A program made the translations under genes and the position numbers. 64,000 bases of DNA. Source: Nodularia sp. LEGE 06071. Lineage in GTDB: Bacteria > Cyanobacteriota > Cyanobacteriia > Cyanobacteriales > Nostocaceae. Of this stretch, positions 34,552-45,453 are shown in pieces. The stretch spans positions 124,001 to 188,000 of the forward strand of contig NZ_JADEWH010000008.1 of NCBI RefSeq assembly GCF_015207755.1. The letters run 5' to 3'. Positions within the stretch are counted from its first letter, which is position 1, and each line of letters starts with the position of its first letter. Below the pieces are notes generated by a model. That model did no database searches, was not told the origin of the DNA, and was given only the letters and a program-made list of their open reading frames with translations.

Positions 34552-34958
34552 AAAACTTGCTAAAAAACTTGAATGAAGATTTTCTGGATATATACAAAAT
34601 CAGTGAGTGGGAGCGATCGCTAAATCACCCCTGTGATCAGTAAACCACAAACTTGGAGAAATGAATGTCATAGTCAGGATTCTAGCTCTGGGAAACAAGA
34701 TGCAAGGGAGCAGGGGGAAAGAGGATTTGGCGATTTTTGCACAGATGCGGGAATTTTAACTACTTAGGCGGAAATGATGGTCTGCTGACTCACATTTAAC
34801 GGCAATGTCCACTGGAATTGGCTGATCAGAAACTTTTTGGTTTACTGATATTTTTTCACTGTATTAAATGTCTTAACTCTCCTTGTATCTTTTAGCCAAA
34901 TTATCAGACAATACAAACATCTGTTTTAAAGAAGTCCGCAATTAATTACTAGACTAAG
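34552..34958. other. Divergent promoter region, no gene seen
   Basis: 407 bases between scpA and the DsbA-like gene. One HIP1 site near 34613 and a GGGAGCAGGGGG patch near 34707 are the only structures noted. Confidence 0.55.
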
Positions 34959-35753
34959 ATGAATTATGTTGATTTGCGTTCCCGGCGGCTACGGTTTGTA
35001 TGGTTAGCCGGATTTTTATTTTTTTGCTTGACATTCCTCATTTTTCCTACACCTGTGCAAGCAGACACCAGTCATGTAATTAATCCCCAATTAGAAACTG
35101 AAGTTTTGCAAATTATTCGCAATCATCCAGAAGTAATTAAAGAAGCTTTAAAGGCTGAAGAACAGCGACAAGAACAGCAGCAGCAACAAGCTCAACAGGA
35201 CTTCAAGCAGGAAATTAAGAAAAATCCTCTCAGTTTTATCGGTGAATCTCCTGTCATGGGAGCAAAAGAAAAAAAGATTGTGTTGATAGAGTTTTCAGAT
35301 TTTCAATGTCCTTACTGTGGTAGGGTTCAGCAGACATTAAATCAGTTTATGCTTGATCATCAAGATGAAGTGGCACTCGTTTATAAACATTATCCTTTAA
35401 GTGGGATTCATCCTCAAGCTATTCCTGCGGCTAAAGCTGCATTGGCAGCCGGAAAACAAGGAAAGTTTTGGCAATATCACGATGCTTTATTTAATAACCA
35501 AGACAAATTGAGTGAAGAATTATATGTTGCGATCGCTAAATATCTTAACCTAGATTTGACAAAATTCAATCAACAACGAAATGAAGCGGAAGTCAGTGAG
35601 TTGATTGAGAAAGATCAACTGCTAGCAGAGAAATTGGGAATTAGCGGTACTCCATTCTTTTTCATTAATGGGGAAACTTTTTCTGGTGCTGTACCGTTAG
35701 CAAAAATAGAAAGTCTGCTGGCTCGTGTTAAAGCCAATGTTCAGGTAGACTAA
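34959..35753 (+). CDS. DsbA-like thiol-disulfide oxidoreductase
   Basis: 264 residues. An N-terminal hydrophobic segment (14-32) then VQADTS suggests export to the periplasm or lumen. After a glutamine-rich helix (69-80) comes a thioredoxin fold with CPYC at 117-120 and the cis-proline in GISGTPFFFING. It resembles the DsbA/DsbG group that makes or shuffles disulfides. Redox direction cannot be told. It starts at ATG 34959 and converges on pnp. Confidence 0.87.
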   Translation: MNYVDLRSRRLRFVWLAGFLFFCLTFLIFPTPVQADTSHVINPQLETEVLQIIRNHPEVIKEALKAEEQRQEQQQQQAQQDFKQEIKKNPLSFIGESPVMGAKEKKIVLIEFSDFQCPYCGRVQQTLNQFMLDHQDEVALVYKHYPLSGIHPQAIPAAKAALAAGKQGKFWQYHDALFNNQDKLSEELYVAIAKYLNLDLTKFNQQRNEAEVSELIEKDQLLAEKLGISGTPFFFINGETFSGAVPLAKIESLLARVKANVQVD

Positions 35754-35803
35754 AGCCGCGACTTCAGTCTACGGCTCTTATTTCAAATTTCAGACGCATC
35801 GCG

Positions 35804-35827
35804 GATTTTAGATAAAAATCTAAAATC
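35804..35827. terminator. Hairpin between convergent dsbA-like gene and pnp
   Basis: A perfect 10-bp inverted repeat, GATTTTAGAT and ATCTAAAATC with an AAAA loop. It is AT-rich without a T tract, so termination is only plausible. Confidence 0.4.
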
Positions 35828-35837
35828 CCCAATCGAT

Positions 35838-37994
35838 TTATCGATTCACTGCCGCAGCTTCTCGCGCCGCAGTCGCCTGGTCTGGGTGGATACCCAAACG
35901 TGTGAGATTAATTCGTCCTTTATTGTCAATTTCGCGCACTTTGACAATCACTTCATCCCCAACAGCTACTTCATCTTCAACTTTACCAACGCGATAGTCA
36001 GCTAATTGAGATATGTGAATCATGCCTTCTTTTCCTGGCAGAAATTCTACAAATGCACCAATGGGGATAATCCGAGTCACACGCCCGACATAAACATCAC
36101 CTTCGTGTAGCTTACGAGTCATACCCTGAATGATGTTACGGGCTTTCTTAGCCCTACTTTCATCCACAGCAGAAATCGTCACGGTGCCATCGTCTTCGAT
36201 GTCAATCTTCGCACCAGTTTCTTCAGTGATGCCCTTGATGGTTTTACCTCCGGGTCCAATGACCAGACCAATCATGTCTGAATCAATCTTGATGGTCAAT
36301 AGACGGGGGGCATAGGGTGAGGTTTCAACTCTTGGTTCTTCGATAGTCTGGAGCATTTTATCCAGAATATGCAACCGGGCTGATTTCGCTTGGTGGACGG
36401 CTTGGGCGATAACGTCTAATGACAGACCAGATATTTTCATATCCATTTGCAAGGCGGTAATCCCGGTATCTGTGCCGGCGACTTTAAAGTCCATATCGCC
36501 TAAGAAGTCTTCAATCCCTTGAATATCAGTCAGGACTCGCACTTCGTCACCTTCTTTAATCAAACCCATTGCTGCACCGCTGACGGGTTTGAGAATGGGG
36601 ACACCAGCATCCATCAAGGCTAGAGTGGAACCGCACACCGAACCCATAGAAGTGGAACCGTTGGAAGAAAGCACTTCCGAGACTACACGAATCACGTAGG
36701 GGAATGCTTCTTTTGAAGGTAGCACAGGGATGAGCGCTCTTTCGGCTAAAGCACCATGACCAATTTCGCGCCTTCCTGGGAAACGCATCGGTTTAGTTTC
36801 TCCAACCGAGAAGGGAGGGAAGTTGTAATGATGCAGGTAACGTTTGGATTGGTCTGTTTGCAGGTCATCGTTGAGGTTTTGGGCATCTCCAGGAGTACCA
36901 AGGGTACAAGCGGATAATACTTGGGTTAAACCCCGATTAAATAAACCACTGCCGTGGACTCGCTTGGGTAAGACACCAACTTGACAAGAAACTGGACGCA
37001 CTTCATCGAGTTTGCGACCATCAACGCGCACGTTGTCGTCAACAATTTGACGGCGCATGAAGTGTTTAGTGATGTCTTTAAAGGTGTTACCGAGTGCTTT
37101 GTTGTTTGCCGTTGCAGCCAGTCGAACTTCGTTTTCTTCTGGTAATTCGGCGATCGCACTCGCAACTTGCTCCTTTACAATATCCAAAGCGTTATCCCGT
37201 TGGGCTTTGGTGTATTCAAATTGAGACAGAATTTTCTTAATTTCATCGCTGACGCGATCGCGGATATAATTGCTCAGAGTTGGGTCTTCCTCTGGTGGTG
37301 CTTCTTGCACAATTTTCAGACCCATTTCCGCTAACAAATCTTGCTGCGCTTTAATTAAATCTCTGACTGCTTCGTAACCAAAATCAATCGCTTCAATAAT
37401 ATCTTGCTCTGGCAATTGATTGGCTCCCGCCTCCACCATGATCACACCGTGGGGTGAACCAGCCACAATCAGATCCAAGTCTCCGTTTTCAGTTTCTGCA
37501 TAGGTGGGGTTAATAATGAAATCATCACCCACTAAGCCCACCCGCACTGCCGCCATTGGCCCGTTAAACGGAATTTGTGCCATCAGGGTAGCAATAGAAG
37601 CACCAGTCACTGCTAGGACATCAGGTGGTACCAACTCGTCCATCGACAGCGTAAAGGCGATAATTTGCAGATCATCACGCAACCATGAAGGAAACAAAGG
37701 TCTCATGGGGCGGTCTATCAGACGGCTAGTCAGAATTGTTTTTTCTGGTGGACGACCTTCTCTCCGCATGATTCCTCCGGGAATCCTACCTGCGGCATAC
37801 AATCTTTCTTCATAATCCACCGTCAGGGGAAGAAAATCAATTCCTTCTCTGCCCTTGGAACGCGTAGCCGTCACTAAAACAGATGTATCCCCTGATTCTA
37901 TTAAAACCGACCCACCAGCTTGGGGAGCCAGTAAGCCTACTTTCAGTCTAATATCCCTACCATCGAAGGATATTGACTTATCAACTTCTGCCAT
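35838..37994 (-). CDS. pnp: Polynucleotide phosphorylase
   Basis: 718 residues. It is the phosphorolytic 3'-5' exonuclease and tailing enzyme of RNA decay. Two RNase PH cores are seen (the first with [22 protein letters not shown], the second from [20 protein letters not shown] with [18 protein letters not shown]-like active loop). A KH domain follows ([20 protein letters not shown]) and an S1 domain ([20 protein letters not shown]). Full length; starts at ATG 37994. Confidence 0.97.
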   Translation of the reverse strand: MAEVDKSISFDGRDIRLKVGLLAPQAGGSVLIESGDTSVLVTATRSKGREGIDFLPLTVDYEERLYAAGRIPGGIMRREGRPPEKTILTSRLIDRPMRPLFPSWLRDDLQIIAFTLSMDELVPPDVLAVTGASIATLMAQIPFNGPMAAVRVGLVGDDFIINPTYAETENGDLDLIVAGSPHGVIMVEAGANQLPEQDIIEAIDFGYEAVRDLIKAQQDLLAEMGLKIVQEAPPEEDPTLSNYIRDRVSDEIKKILSQFEYTKAQRDNALDIVKEQVASAIAELPEENEVRLAATANNKALGNTFKDITKHFMRRQIVDDNVRVDGRKLDEVRPVSCQVGVLPKRVHGSGLFNRGLTQVLSACTLGTPGDAQNLNDDLQTDQSKRYLHHYNFPPFSVGETKPMRFPGRREIGHGALAERALIPVLPSKEAFPYVIRVVSEVLSSNGSTSMGSVCGSTLALMDAGVPILKPVSGAAMGLIKEGDEVRVLTDIQGIEDFLGDMDFKVAGTDTGITALQMDMKISGLSLDVIAQAVHQAKSARLHILDKMLQTIEEPRVETSPYAPRLLTIKIDSDMIGLVIGPGGKTIKGITEETGAKIDIEDDGTVTISAVDESRAKKARNIIQGMTRKLHEGDVYVGRVTRIIPIGAFVEFLPGKEGMIHISQLADYRVGKVEDEVAVGDEVIVKVREIDNKGRINLTRLGIHPDQATAAREAAAVNR

Positions 37995-38095
37995 TCAGTT
38001 TTTTTTCCTTCTCTTTCGCTTTTCTCTTTCTGTGGCAATCCTAACATTTATGCTCTCAGACTGACTTCTGGTACACAGAAAGATAAATAAGTCGT

Positions 38096-38641
38096 TTAAT
38101 CCAAAGCGCGATAGAAAATCAACGCCTCTACTAACTGCCCATCAGCTAGCTTCACTGCACGCGGAATATTTCCAATAATATCAAATCCCAAGGATTGCCA
38201 AAGTTTAACTGAAGGTATATTGGTTTCAAAGACCAAATTGAACATCACCGCTTCGTAGCCCAGGTTTGCTGCTATTACTAGCATCGCCTCCCCCATAAAC
38301 CTTCCAATACCCTGACCGCGTAACCCAGGTTGTACAATAAAACCAGCGTTGCAAATATGGCTACACATACCAGGGAAGTTTGGCTTGATATAAAATGCCC
38401 CTAGCACCTCTTTTGGCTTGTGTATACCATCTTGAGCAGATGTCCTCACCACGAAGGCATCCTGACTCAACCAGTAAGCTGCAAATGCCGCCTGCGACAG
38501 AGGTTTATTTTGGGGGTAAGTTTTACCTTCATTAATTACGACATTTAGTAATGACCTCACCGCCTCCTGTTCTTGGGGTTGCATATAATCTAGTTCCACT
38601 GCTAACTCATTTTTTAAAACTTGATCAAGAGGCAACTTCAT
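38096..38641 (-). CDS. GNAT-family N-acetyltransferase
   Basis: 181 residues from ATG 38641; the TTG 9 bases further out is less likely. The acetyl-CoA loop is VQPGLRGQGIGRFMGEAML (RGQGIG at 108-113), followed by the C-terminal NIPSVKLWQSLGFDIIG typical of GNAT folds. The substrate is unknown. It is monocistronic. Confidence 0.85.
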   Translation of the reverse strand: MKLPLDQVLKNELAVELDYMQPQEQEAVRSLLNVVINEGKTYPQNKPLSQAAFAAYWLSQDAFVVRTSAQDGIHKPKEVLGAFYIKPNFPGMCSHICNAGFIVQPGLRGQGIGRFMGEAMLVIAANLGYEAVMFNLVFETNIPSVKLWQSLGFDIIGNIPRAVKLADGQLVEALIFYRALD

Positions 38642-38927
38642 GAGTAACAAATTTCATGCTGTGTGATTTATATTTTGCAAATATACTATACTACAAGATT
38701 TTGCAAATAAATCTGGTATTTACCAAGATAATTATCTCCAGATGTAGACAGATAAATTCATACTTTATCTAAATTATTTTTTGCCAATATTTGATGAGAT
38801 GATGTAATTATTGACAAGTTTTTTACAGGTGGCAAATAATGGAAAATATGGCTAGAATAAAAAAATTGGGATAAGTCAAAATGTGAAAATAGATATTTTA
38901 ATTAGTATAACAGAAGTTAGATATTTT

Positions 38928-39018
38928 AGGACTTACGCAGACTCTAAATTGTCTTGGCGTTCTTGGCGACTTGGCGGTTGGATAAATCAAGATTTTTGGT
39001 AATTTTTGCGTAAGTCCT
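38928..39018. mobile_element. 91-bp MITE-like element, copy 1
   Basis: Perfect 12-bp inverted ends AGGACTTACGCA and TGCGTAAGTCCT. The interior has CTTGGCG repeats. The rest of this gene-free stretch (38642-39061) is AT-rich and otherwise empty. A second element with nearly the same ends and size is at 59943-60032. Confidence 0.72.
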
Positions 39019-39061
39019 GTATTTAATACTTTAGTTTAATCAAATTTTGAGTAGTTAGCAG

Positions 39062-42000
39062 ATGGCAATTTTACACGGTAATTGGTTACTAAAAAATGAA
39101 AATAGTTGTTTATTCATTTGGGGTGAAACTTGGCGTTCATCACGAGTAAACTTTGAGTCTATTGCATCCCAAGAGATACCACCACATCCATTGGCAATGA
39201 CACCAGTTGATTTGAGTGAATGGTTGATTTCTCAAAACATCAAAATTGCTAGCTTAATGCCGCAAACCCAAGTTGCTGTAACTGCCACTGGGCGAACTCG
39301 TAAAAGTACAAATTCTACTAAACTCAACTTACCAACGCACTCTCAAATCATTGCTTTACCAACTCATATCTCAGAAAATAATCAGCAAGAAATCGAATTT
39401 ATTTCCCCTCTACATTCTGCAATTTTGGCATCTGAAATCAACTTACCTCAATATCTCCAACCTTGGCGAGTCGAGGGTTTTTGTCTCAACCCCACTGAAG
39501 CAATAAAATTTCTCGCTGCTGTTCCCTTGAATGCTGCTAAAGACGAGAATACTTTGTTCGGTGGAGACTTACGTTTTTGGTCACAAATTGCCCGTTGGAG
39601 TTTAGATTTAATCTCCCGATGTAAGTGTTTGCCCACTATCCAACGACAAGCTGATAGTTCAATTGTGGCTAGGTGGCAAGTCCTTTTAGACAGTGCTGTG
39701 GACGGAACTCGCTTAGAAAAATTTTCTGCAAAGATGCCATTAGCTTGTCGTACTTATGAAAAAAGTGCGGAGTTAGAAGAAAAATATTTAGCAGTAGATT
39801 TACCAAATGAACCGCAGGAATTATTATTAGGATTTCTCAACAATACGATAGATGCCCAAGTGCGGGGAATGCTGGCTTCTCAACCTCTACTAGAAACTAG
39901 GATGATGGCATCTTTACCATCTGCGGTGCGACAGTGGTTGCAAGGTTTAACGAGTGCATCTAACACCGTGAATGCAGATGCAATGGAAGTAGAAAGATTA
40001 GAAGCGGCGCTGAAATCTTGGACGATGCCGTTGCAATACCAACTAGCAGGAAAAGCGTTGTTTCGTGCTTGTTTTCAACTGCTTCCGCCTGCATCTGGCG
40101 CAACAGATTGGATGTTGGCATATTCTCTGCAAGCGGCTGATGATCCCGATTTCTTGGTGGATGCGGCAACTATTTGGCATCACCCAGTTGAACAATTAGC
40201 TACTCAAAATCGTACCATTGATCAACCCCAAGAAACTTTATTACGGGGGTTGGGGTTAGCTTCACGATTATATCCCGTTCTTGTACCTAGTTTAGAAATA
40301 GAATATCCCCAATCTTGTCGCCTCAACCCATTACAAGCTTATGAATTTATTAAGTCTGTGGCTTGGCGATTTGAAGATAGTGGTTTGGGGGTAATTTTGC
40401 CTCCGAGTTTAGCGAATCGCGAAGGATGGGCGAATCGTTTGGGTTTGAAAATCAGTGCGGAAACCCAAAAGAAAAAACAGGGACGGTTGGGTTTACAAAG
40501 TTTACTCAATTTTCAATGGCAATTGGCAATTGGTGGACAAACGATTTCTAAAACTGAATTTAATAAACTTGTAGCTTTAAATAGCCCACTGGTAGAAATT
40601 AACGGCGAGTGGGTGGAACTGCGACCCCAGGATATTAAAACCGCGCAGACGTTTTTTGCTTCTCGTAAAGACGAAATGACGCTTTCTTTAGAAGATGCTT
40701 TACGTCTGAGTTCGGGAGATACCCAAGCGATTGAAAAGTTACCTGTGGTCAGTTTTGAAGCATCTGGAACATTGCAAGAGTTAATTGGGGCGTTAACCAA
40801 TAATCAGGCGATCGCACCTCTACCGACACCTGCAAATTTTCAAGGACAATTACGACCTTATCAGGAAAGAGGGGCGGCTTGGCTAGCTTTCTTAGAACGT
40901 TGGGGTTTGGGTGCTTGTCTGGCTGATGATATGGGACTGGGGAAAACAATTCAGCTAATCGCCTTTTTACTCCATCTCAAGGAACAGGATGCACTGGAAA
41001 ATCCCACGTTACTTGTTTGTCCGACTTCTATTTTAGGTAACTGGGAACGGGAAATTAAAAAATTTGCCCCTAGTCTCAAAGTTTTGCAGCACCACGGCGA
41101 TAAACGTCTCAAAGGTAAGGCGTTTCTAGAAGCAGTCAAAAAACAAGATGTGATTATTACCAGTTATTCACTCATCCACCGGGATGTTAAATCTTTGCAG
41201 AGTGTTGATTGGCAGATGATTGTATTAGATGAAGCCCAGAATGTGAAAAATCCTGAAGCTAAACAATCTCAGGCTGTGAGGGAATTAAAAACTACATTTC
41301 GGATAGCTTTAACAGGGACACCAGTAGAAAATAAATTGCAGGAATTATGGTCTATTTTGGATTTCCTGAATCCTGGGTATTTGGGAAATCGCCAATTTTT
41401 TCAAAGACGGTTTGCTATGCCAATTGAAAAGTATGGTGACACCGCATCTTTAAATCAATTGCGGGGTTTAGTTCAACCATTTATTCTGCGTCGTCTGAAA
41501 ACAGATCGTGATATTATTCAAGATTTGCCAGAGAAGCAAGAAATGACGGTTTTTTGTGGTCTTGCGGCTGAACAAGCTGCACTTTATCAACAAGTAGTGG
41601 AAGCATCTTTAGCAGAGATTGAATCTGCGGAGGGTTTGCAACGTCGAGGCATGATTTTAGGTTTACTAGTTAAACTTAAACAAATTTGTAATCACCCAGC
41701 CCAATATTTGAAATTAGCCACATTACAAGAACATAGTTCTGCCAAACTACAGCGGCTAGATGAAATGTTAAATGTGGCTTTGGAGGAAGGCGATAGGGCT
41801 TTGATTTTTACCCAATTTGCTGAATGGGGTAAGTTATTAAAAGCTCATTTGCAGGAAAAATTAGGGCAAGAAATTTTGTTTTTATATGGTGGTAGCACTA
41901 AAAAACAACGAGAGGAAATGATTGACCGTTTCCAACACGATCCCCAAGGACCTCCGATTATGATTCTTTCTTTAAAAGCGGGTGGAGTAGGTTTGAATTT

Positions 42001-42292
42001 AACTAGGGCTAATCATGTATTTCACTTTGACAGATGGTGGAATCCCGCAGTGGAAAATCAAGCCACAGATAGAGTATTTCGCATTGGTCAAACTCGCAAT
42101 GTCCAAGTGCATAAATTTGTCTGCACTGGCACTTTAGAGGAGAAAATTCATGACATGATTGAAAGTAAAAAACAATTAGCGGAACAGGTAGTTAATACTG
42201 GTGAAGAGTGGCTGACTGAAATGAATACCGATCAATTGCGTGATTTACTCATACTTGATCGCAGTGCCATAATTGAGGAGGATGAAGTTTAA
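39062..42292 (+). CDS. SNF2-family helicase (HepA/RapA-like)
   Basis: 1,076 residues. The long N-terminal part (to about 590) has no motif I can name. Then comes a SNF2 core: YQERGAAWLAFL, Walker A DDMGLGKT, LVCPTSILGNWERE, LDEAQNVKN (DEAQ box), ALTGTPVENKL, LRRLKTDRDI, LKAGGVGLNLTRAN and FDRWWNPAVENQATDRVFRIGQ. Such enzymes move along DNA and displace proteins. A SWIM-zinc-finger gene follows after an inserted nuclease remnant, a recurring SNF2-SWIM pairing in bacteria. Starts at ATG 39062. Confidence 0.9.
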   Translation: MAILHGNWLLKNENSCLFIWGETWRSSRVNFESIASQEIPPHPLAMTPVDLSEWLISQNIKIASLMPQTQVAVTATGRTRKSTNSTKLNLPTHSQIIALPTHISENNQQEIEFISPLHSAILASEINLPQYLQPWRVEGFCLNPTEAIKFLAAVPLNAAKDENTLFGGDLRFWSQIARWSLDLISRCKCLPTIQRQADSSIVARWQVLLDSAVDGTRLEKFSAKMPLACRTYEKSAELEEKYLAVDLPNEPQELLLGFLNNTIDAQVRGMLASQPLLETRMMASLPSAVRQWLQGLTSASNTVNADAMEVERLEAALKSWTMPLQYQLAGKALFRACFQLLPPASGATDWMLAYSLQAADDPDFLVDAATIWHHPVEQLATQNRTIDQPQETLLRGLGLASRLYPVLVPSLEIEYPQSCRLNPLQAYEFIKSVAWRFEDSGLGVILPPSLANREGWANRLGLKISAETQKKKQGRLGLQSLLNFQWQLAIGGQTISKTEFNKLVALNSPLVEINGEWVELRPQDIKTAQTFFASRKDEMTLSLEDALRLSSGDTQAIEKLPVVSFEASGTLQELIGALTNNQAIAPLPTPANFQGQLRPYQERGAAWLAFLERWGLGACLADDMGLGKTIQLIAFLLHLKEQDALENPTLLVCPTSILGNWEREIKKFAPSLKVLQHHGDKRLKGKAFLEAVKKQDVIITSYSLIHRDVKSLQSVDWQMIVLDEAQNVKNPEAKQSQAVRELKTTFRIALTGTPVENKLQELWSILDFLNPGYLGNRQFFQRRFAMPIEKYGDTASLNQLRGLVQPFILRRLKTDRDIIQDLPEKQEMTVFCGLAAEQAALYQQVVEASLAEIESAEGLQRRGMILGLLVKLKQICNHPAQYLKLATLQEHSSAKLQRLDEMLNVALEEGDRALIFTQFAEWGKLLKAHLQEKLGQEILFLYGGSTKKQREEMIDRFQHDPQGPPIMILSLKAGGVGLNLTRANHVFHFDRWWNPAVENQATDRVFRIGQTRNVQVHKFVCTGTLEEKIHDMIESKKQLAEQVVNTGEEWLTEMNTDQLRDLLILDRSAIIEEDEV

Positions 42293-42443
42293 AGAACAAT
42301 AAAGTAGTATAAGTAACCCACCCCCAACCCCCTCCCCGCCAGCGATGAGGGGGCTATGATATACCTTATATAATTAGTAAAAGCTATATGAAAATAGCAT
42401 CGCCATTAAAGCTTTTTTCCAATTTTTGTACTTGGATAACAAG

Positions 42444-43378
42444 ATGACAAACAAGATAGACCATGACCGCTTATTCAAAGAACTAATATCAAATTTTTTT
42501 ATAGAATTTATAGAATTATTCTTTCCTCAAGTTCTCGAATATATAGACACCACATCAATTACATTTTTAGACAAAGAAATATTTACGGATGTCACCGCAG
42601 GAGACAAATATGAAACTGACCTAATAGTTAAAGTGAAATTTCTAGGTCAACCTTCTTACTTTGTGATTCATATTGAAGCAGAATCAGGTGCAAGACCGAA
42701 ATTTAATCAAAGAATGTTCCGTTATTTTGCGAGATTAGATGAAAAATTGGACTTGCCAATATATCCGATAGTTATATTTTCCTACGACTCACCGAAAACC
42801 GTAGCCGTGAATAACTATCAAATCAACTTTGCTGATTTTGAAGTGCTAAAATTTAATTATCAAGTAGTACAACTGAATCAACTCAACTGGCGAGATTTTT
42901 TAGTTCGTCCAAATCCAGTTGCATCGGCTTTGATGTCAAAAATGAATATAGCACCAGAGGATAGGCCAAAAGTCAAAGCGGAATGTTTAAGGTTGTTAGT
43001 TACCTTAAAATTAAATCCAGCCAAATGCAATTGATATCAGGGTTCATTGACACATATTTGAGATTGAATAAAATAGAAGAAGAGGAATTTCAAGTAGAAA
43101 TAGGTACATTAATCAAAGAAGAGAAGGAGGAAGTTATGCAAATTGTCACCAGTTGGATGGAAAAAGGAATTGAGACAGGAATTGAAACAGGAATTGAAAG
43201 AGAAAAAAAATTAATTATCCGTCAAATCAATAAAAAAATTGGACAAATTGATAGAGAATTAGAAACCGAAATTAGGAGTTTAAATATAGATGTTATTGAA
43301 GCTTTAGGAGAGGCAATATTTGATTTAAATACTGTAGAAGATTTGCAAAATTGGTTAAATAATGTACAACAAGTTTAG
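42444..43378 (+). pseudogene. Rpn/PD-(D/E)XK nuclease (transposase-like) broken by a frameshift
   Basis: The first frame (from ATG 42444 to 43034) reads DHDRLFKELISNFFIEFIELF, YETDLIVKVKF and VIHIEAESG, the core of cyanobacterial Rpn-type nucleases. It should run on as LNPAKMQLISGFIDTYLRLN but does so only in the next frame: one A appears missing near 43021-43026. The second frame continues to 43378 with the usual GIETGIETGIERE repeat. The protein is therefore split in two, unless a sequencing error or slippage on the A run restores it. Confidence 0.8.
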
Positions 43379-43480
43379 AGTAGGTATATATGGCTTGCCA
43401 TAAGCCTTTTGTTATAGATTTCAATCATTTTATAACTAGCATTTAGCTTGTATACTTGATACCAAGTTTTACATTTATTT

Positions 43481-44317
43481 ATGAATAACGATACCTTACA
43501 AGCAAGTAGAGAATGGTGGTCACAAAAGTGGCTAGAGTTACTGGATTCTTATCGGTTTAAAAAGCGTTTGGAACGGGCAAGAAATTATTCTCGTCAGGGA
43601 AATGTTCTGAGTATTGAGTTTAAAGGCGCAAAGGTTTTAGCTAGAGTCCAAGGTAGTGAATCTGATCCTTATAAGGTTTCTCTTTCTATTGACCATTTTA
43701 GTGAGGAGGAATGGGGTTATGTAATTGAAACTATGTCCCAAAGAGCCATTTTTGCAGCGAAGCTGTTAGCTGGGGAAATGCCGCAAAATATTGAGGAAGT
43801 GTTTACAGCCAATGGTTTGTCTTTGTTTCCGTTTACGCTTTCTGATGTTCACAGTAAATGCTCTTGTCCTGATAAGGCAAATCCTTGTAAACATATTGGT
43901 GCTGTATACTATCAGTTAGGCGATCGCTTCAGTGAAGACCCGTTTGTGCTGTTTCAATTACGCGGACGCACTAAAGAGCAAATTATCAGCGATTTACGTC
44001 AATTACGCGGTGCTAAGGTGGAAGTGACAGCACCTGAAACACCGGAGATTAAACACCCCACAACTCAGCCGCAACCCTCTGTTAACCTTAATGATTTCTG
44101 GCAATATCATGAACCCCTAGAGTCTTCTTTAGTAGTGATTACGCCGTCGGGTAGCGAAACGGTATTAGATGTATTGGGCGCGATTCCTTTAGCGAAAACA
44201 GAAGAAAGTACCGTAAGTTCCACTGCTGGCGATGTGGTAACGAAATATTTAGAGACTGTTTATCAACAGGTAAGTCAGCAAGCAATGTTAGCAGCGATGA
44301 ATATGGGAGGAGGTTGA
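43481..44317 (+). CDS. SWIM zinc-finger protein
   Basis: 278 residues. The SWIM finger CxCx6CxH is complete: C127, C129, C136, H138 (CSCPDKANPCKH). The N-terminal part (WWSQKWLELLDSYRFKKRLERARNYSRQG) is the conserved start of bacterial SWIM proteins paired with SNF2 helicases. SWIM fingers bind DNA or protein. The likely partner is the helicase upstream. The C-terminal third is less conserved. Confidence 0.88.
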   Translation: MNNDTLQASREWWSQKWLELLDSYRFKKRLERARNYSRQGNVLSIEFKGAKVLARVQGSESDPYKVSLSIDHFSEEEWGYVIETMSQRAIFAAKLLAGEMPQNIEEVFTANGLSLFPFTLSDVHSKCSCPDKANPCKHIGAVYYQLGDRFSEDPFVLFQLRGRTKEQIISDLRQLRGAKVEVTAPETPEIKHPTTQPQPSVNLNDFWQYHEPLESSLVVITPSGSETVLDVLGAIPLAKTEESTVSSTAGDVVTKYLETVYQQVSQQAMLAAMNMGGG

Positions 44318-44357
44318 TGGGATTGGGAGCATCTGGATTTTGTGGAAATTCCTAGAA

Positions 44358-44398
44358 AACCTCACCCCAACCCTCTCCTTACTAAGGAGAGGGAGCCG
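44358..44398. repeat. Dispersed intergenic repeat, uninterrupted copy
   Basis: Reads CTCACCCCAACCCTCTCC, then TTACTAAGGAGAGGGAG. It folds as GGAGAGG against CCTCTCC. It is the intact form of the repeat broken by the MITE at 24861. Confidence 0.8.
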
Positions 44399-44542
44399 GA
44401 AACTTTTATAATGCTGTAATGGAAAACTTTCCTCGCAGCAAAGGAAGCCTCAGAGAAGAACCAGGAATTCGGAAAGATTGTTGCAGGTTCCAAATTCTTC
44501 TAAACTGACTAAATAAGTTTTAAATCTCAATAGCCCTCTGTG

Positions 44543-45433
44543 ATGGATAACGATTCGGAATACATCCGGGAAACGGAAGCTACTCGTGTACGTGTACTCA
44601 GCGAAGCCCTACCTTACATTCAACAATTTGTTGGTCGGACTGTTGTTGTGAAATATGGTGGTGCAGCCATGAAAGATAGCACCCTGAAAGACAAAGTAAT
44701 GCGGGATATTGTCTTTTTATCCTGCGTTGGCTTACGTCCTATTCTTGTACATGGTGGTGGCCCAGAAATTAATAGTTGGTTAAATAAACTGGGCATTGAA
44801 GCACAATTTAAAAATGGTTTGCGGGTCACAGATGCTCCCACTATGGATGTAGTGGAGATGGTTTTAGTCGGTCGAGTTAATAAGGAAATTGTTTCTCTGA
44901 TTAGCCGGGCTGGGGGCTTGGCGGTGGGACTTTGTGGGAAGGATGGTAACTTGATTACAGCTCGTCCCCAGGATCAAGAAGGTATCGGTTTTGTGGGGGA
45001 AGTTAGTGGTGTCAATATCAAAATTTTGGAAACTCTCTCTAGTAATGGCTATATTCCGGTGGTGTCTAGCGTAGCTACAGACGAGAAGGGTCAAGCTTAC
45101 AACATTAACGCTGATACAGTGGCTGGGGAAATCGCCGCCGCTTTGGGTGCTGAAAAGTTAATTTTACTGACTGACACGCCAGGTATTCTCAAGGATTACA
45201 AAGATCCATCTAGCTTGATTCCGAAGGTAGATATTAGCCAAGCCCGCGAACTGATTGCCAATGGTATTGTTAGCGGTGGGATGATTCCGAAGGTGAATTG
45301 TTGTGTGCGATCGCTTGCTCAAGGCGTAAGTGCGGCACACATCATTGATGGTCGCATTCCCCACGCCCTACTTCTAGAAGTCTTTACTGATGGTGGTATT
45401 GGCACGATGATCCTTGGTTCTCAGTTTAGCTAA
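44543..45433 (+). CDS. argB: Acetylglutamate kinase
   Basis: 296 residues from ATG 44543, one codon inside a GTG start. It is the second step of arginine synthesis and, in cyanobacteria, the target of PII control and arginine feedback. The nucleotide loop VVKYGGAAM, the substrate loop [10 protein letters not shown] and the later [15 protein letters not shown] are present. The N-terminal helix ([21 protein letters not shown]) is the arginine-sensitive hexamer type. Monocistronic. Confidence 0.96.
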   Translation: MDNDSEYIRETEATRVRVLSEALPYIQQFVGRTVVVKYGGAAMKDSTLKDKVMRDIVFLSCVGLRPILVHGGGPEINSWLNKLGIEAQFKNGLRVTDAPTMDVVEMVLVGRVNKEIVSLISRAGGLAVGLCGKDGNLITARPQDQEGIGFVGEVSGVNIKILETLSSNGYIPVVSSVATDEKGQAYNINADTVAGEIAAALGAEKLILLTDTPGILKDYKDPSSLIPKVDISQARELIANGIVSGGMIPKVNCCVRSLAQGVSAAHIIDGRIPHALLLEVFTDGGIGTMILGSQFS

Positions 45434-45453
45434 AACCTCGATTAATCTGACTT

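Noticed and set aside
36130-37815. Frames antisense to pnp
   Set aside because: They lie wholly inside pnp on the other strand and lack family features.
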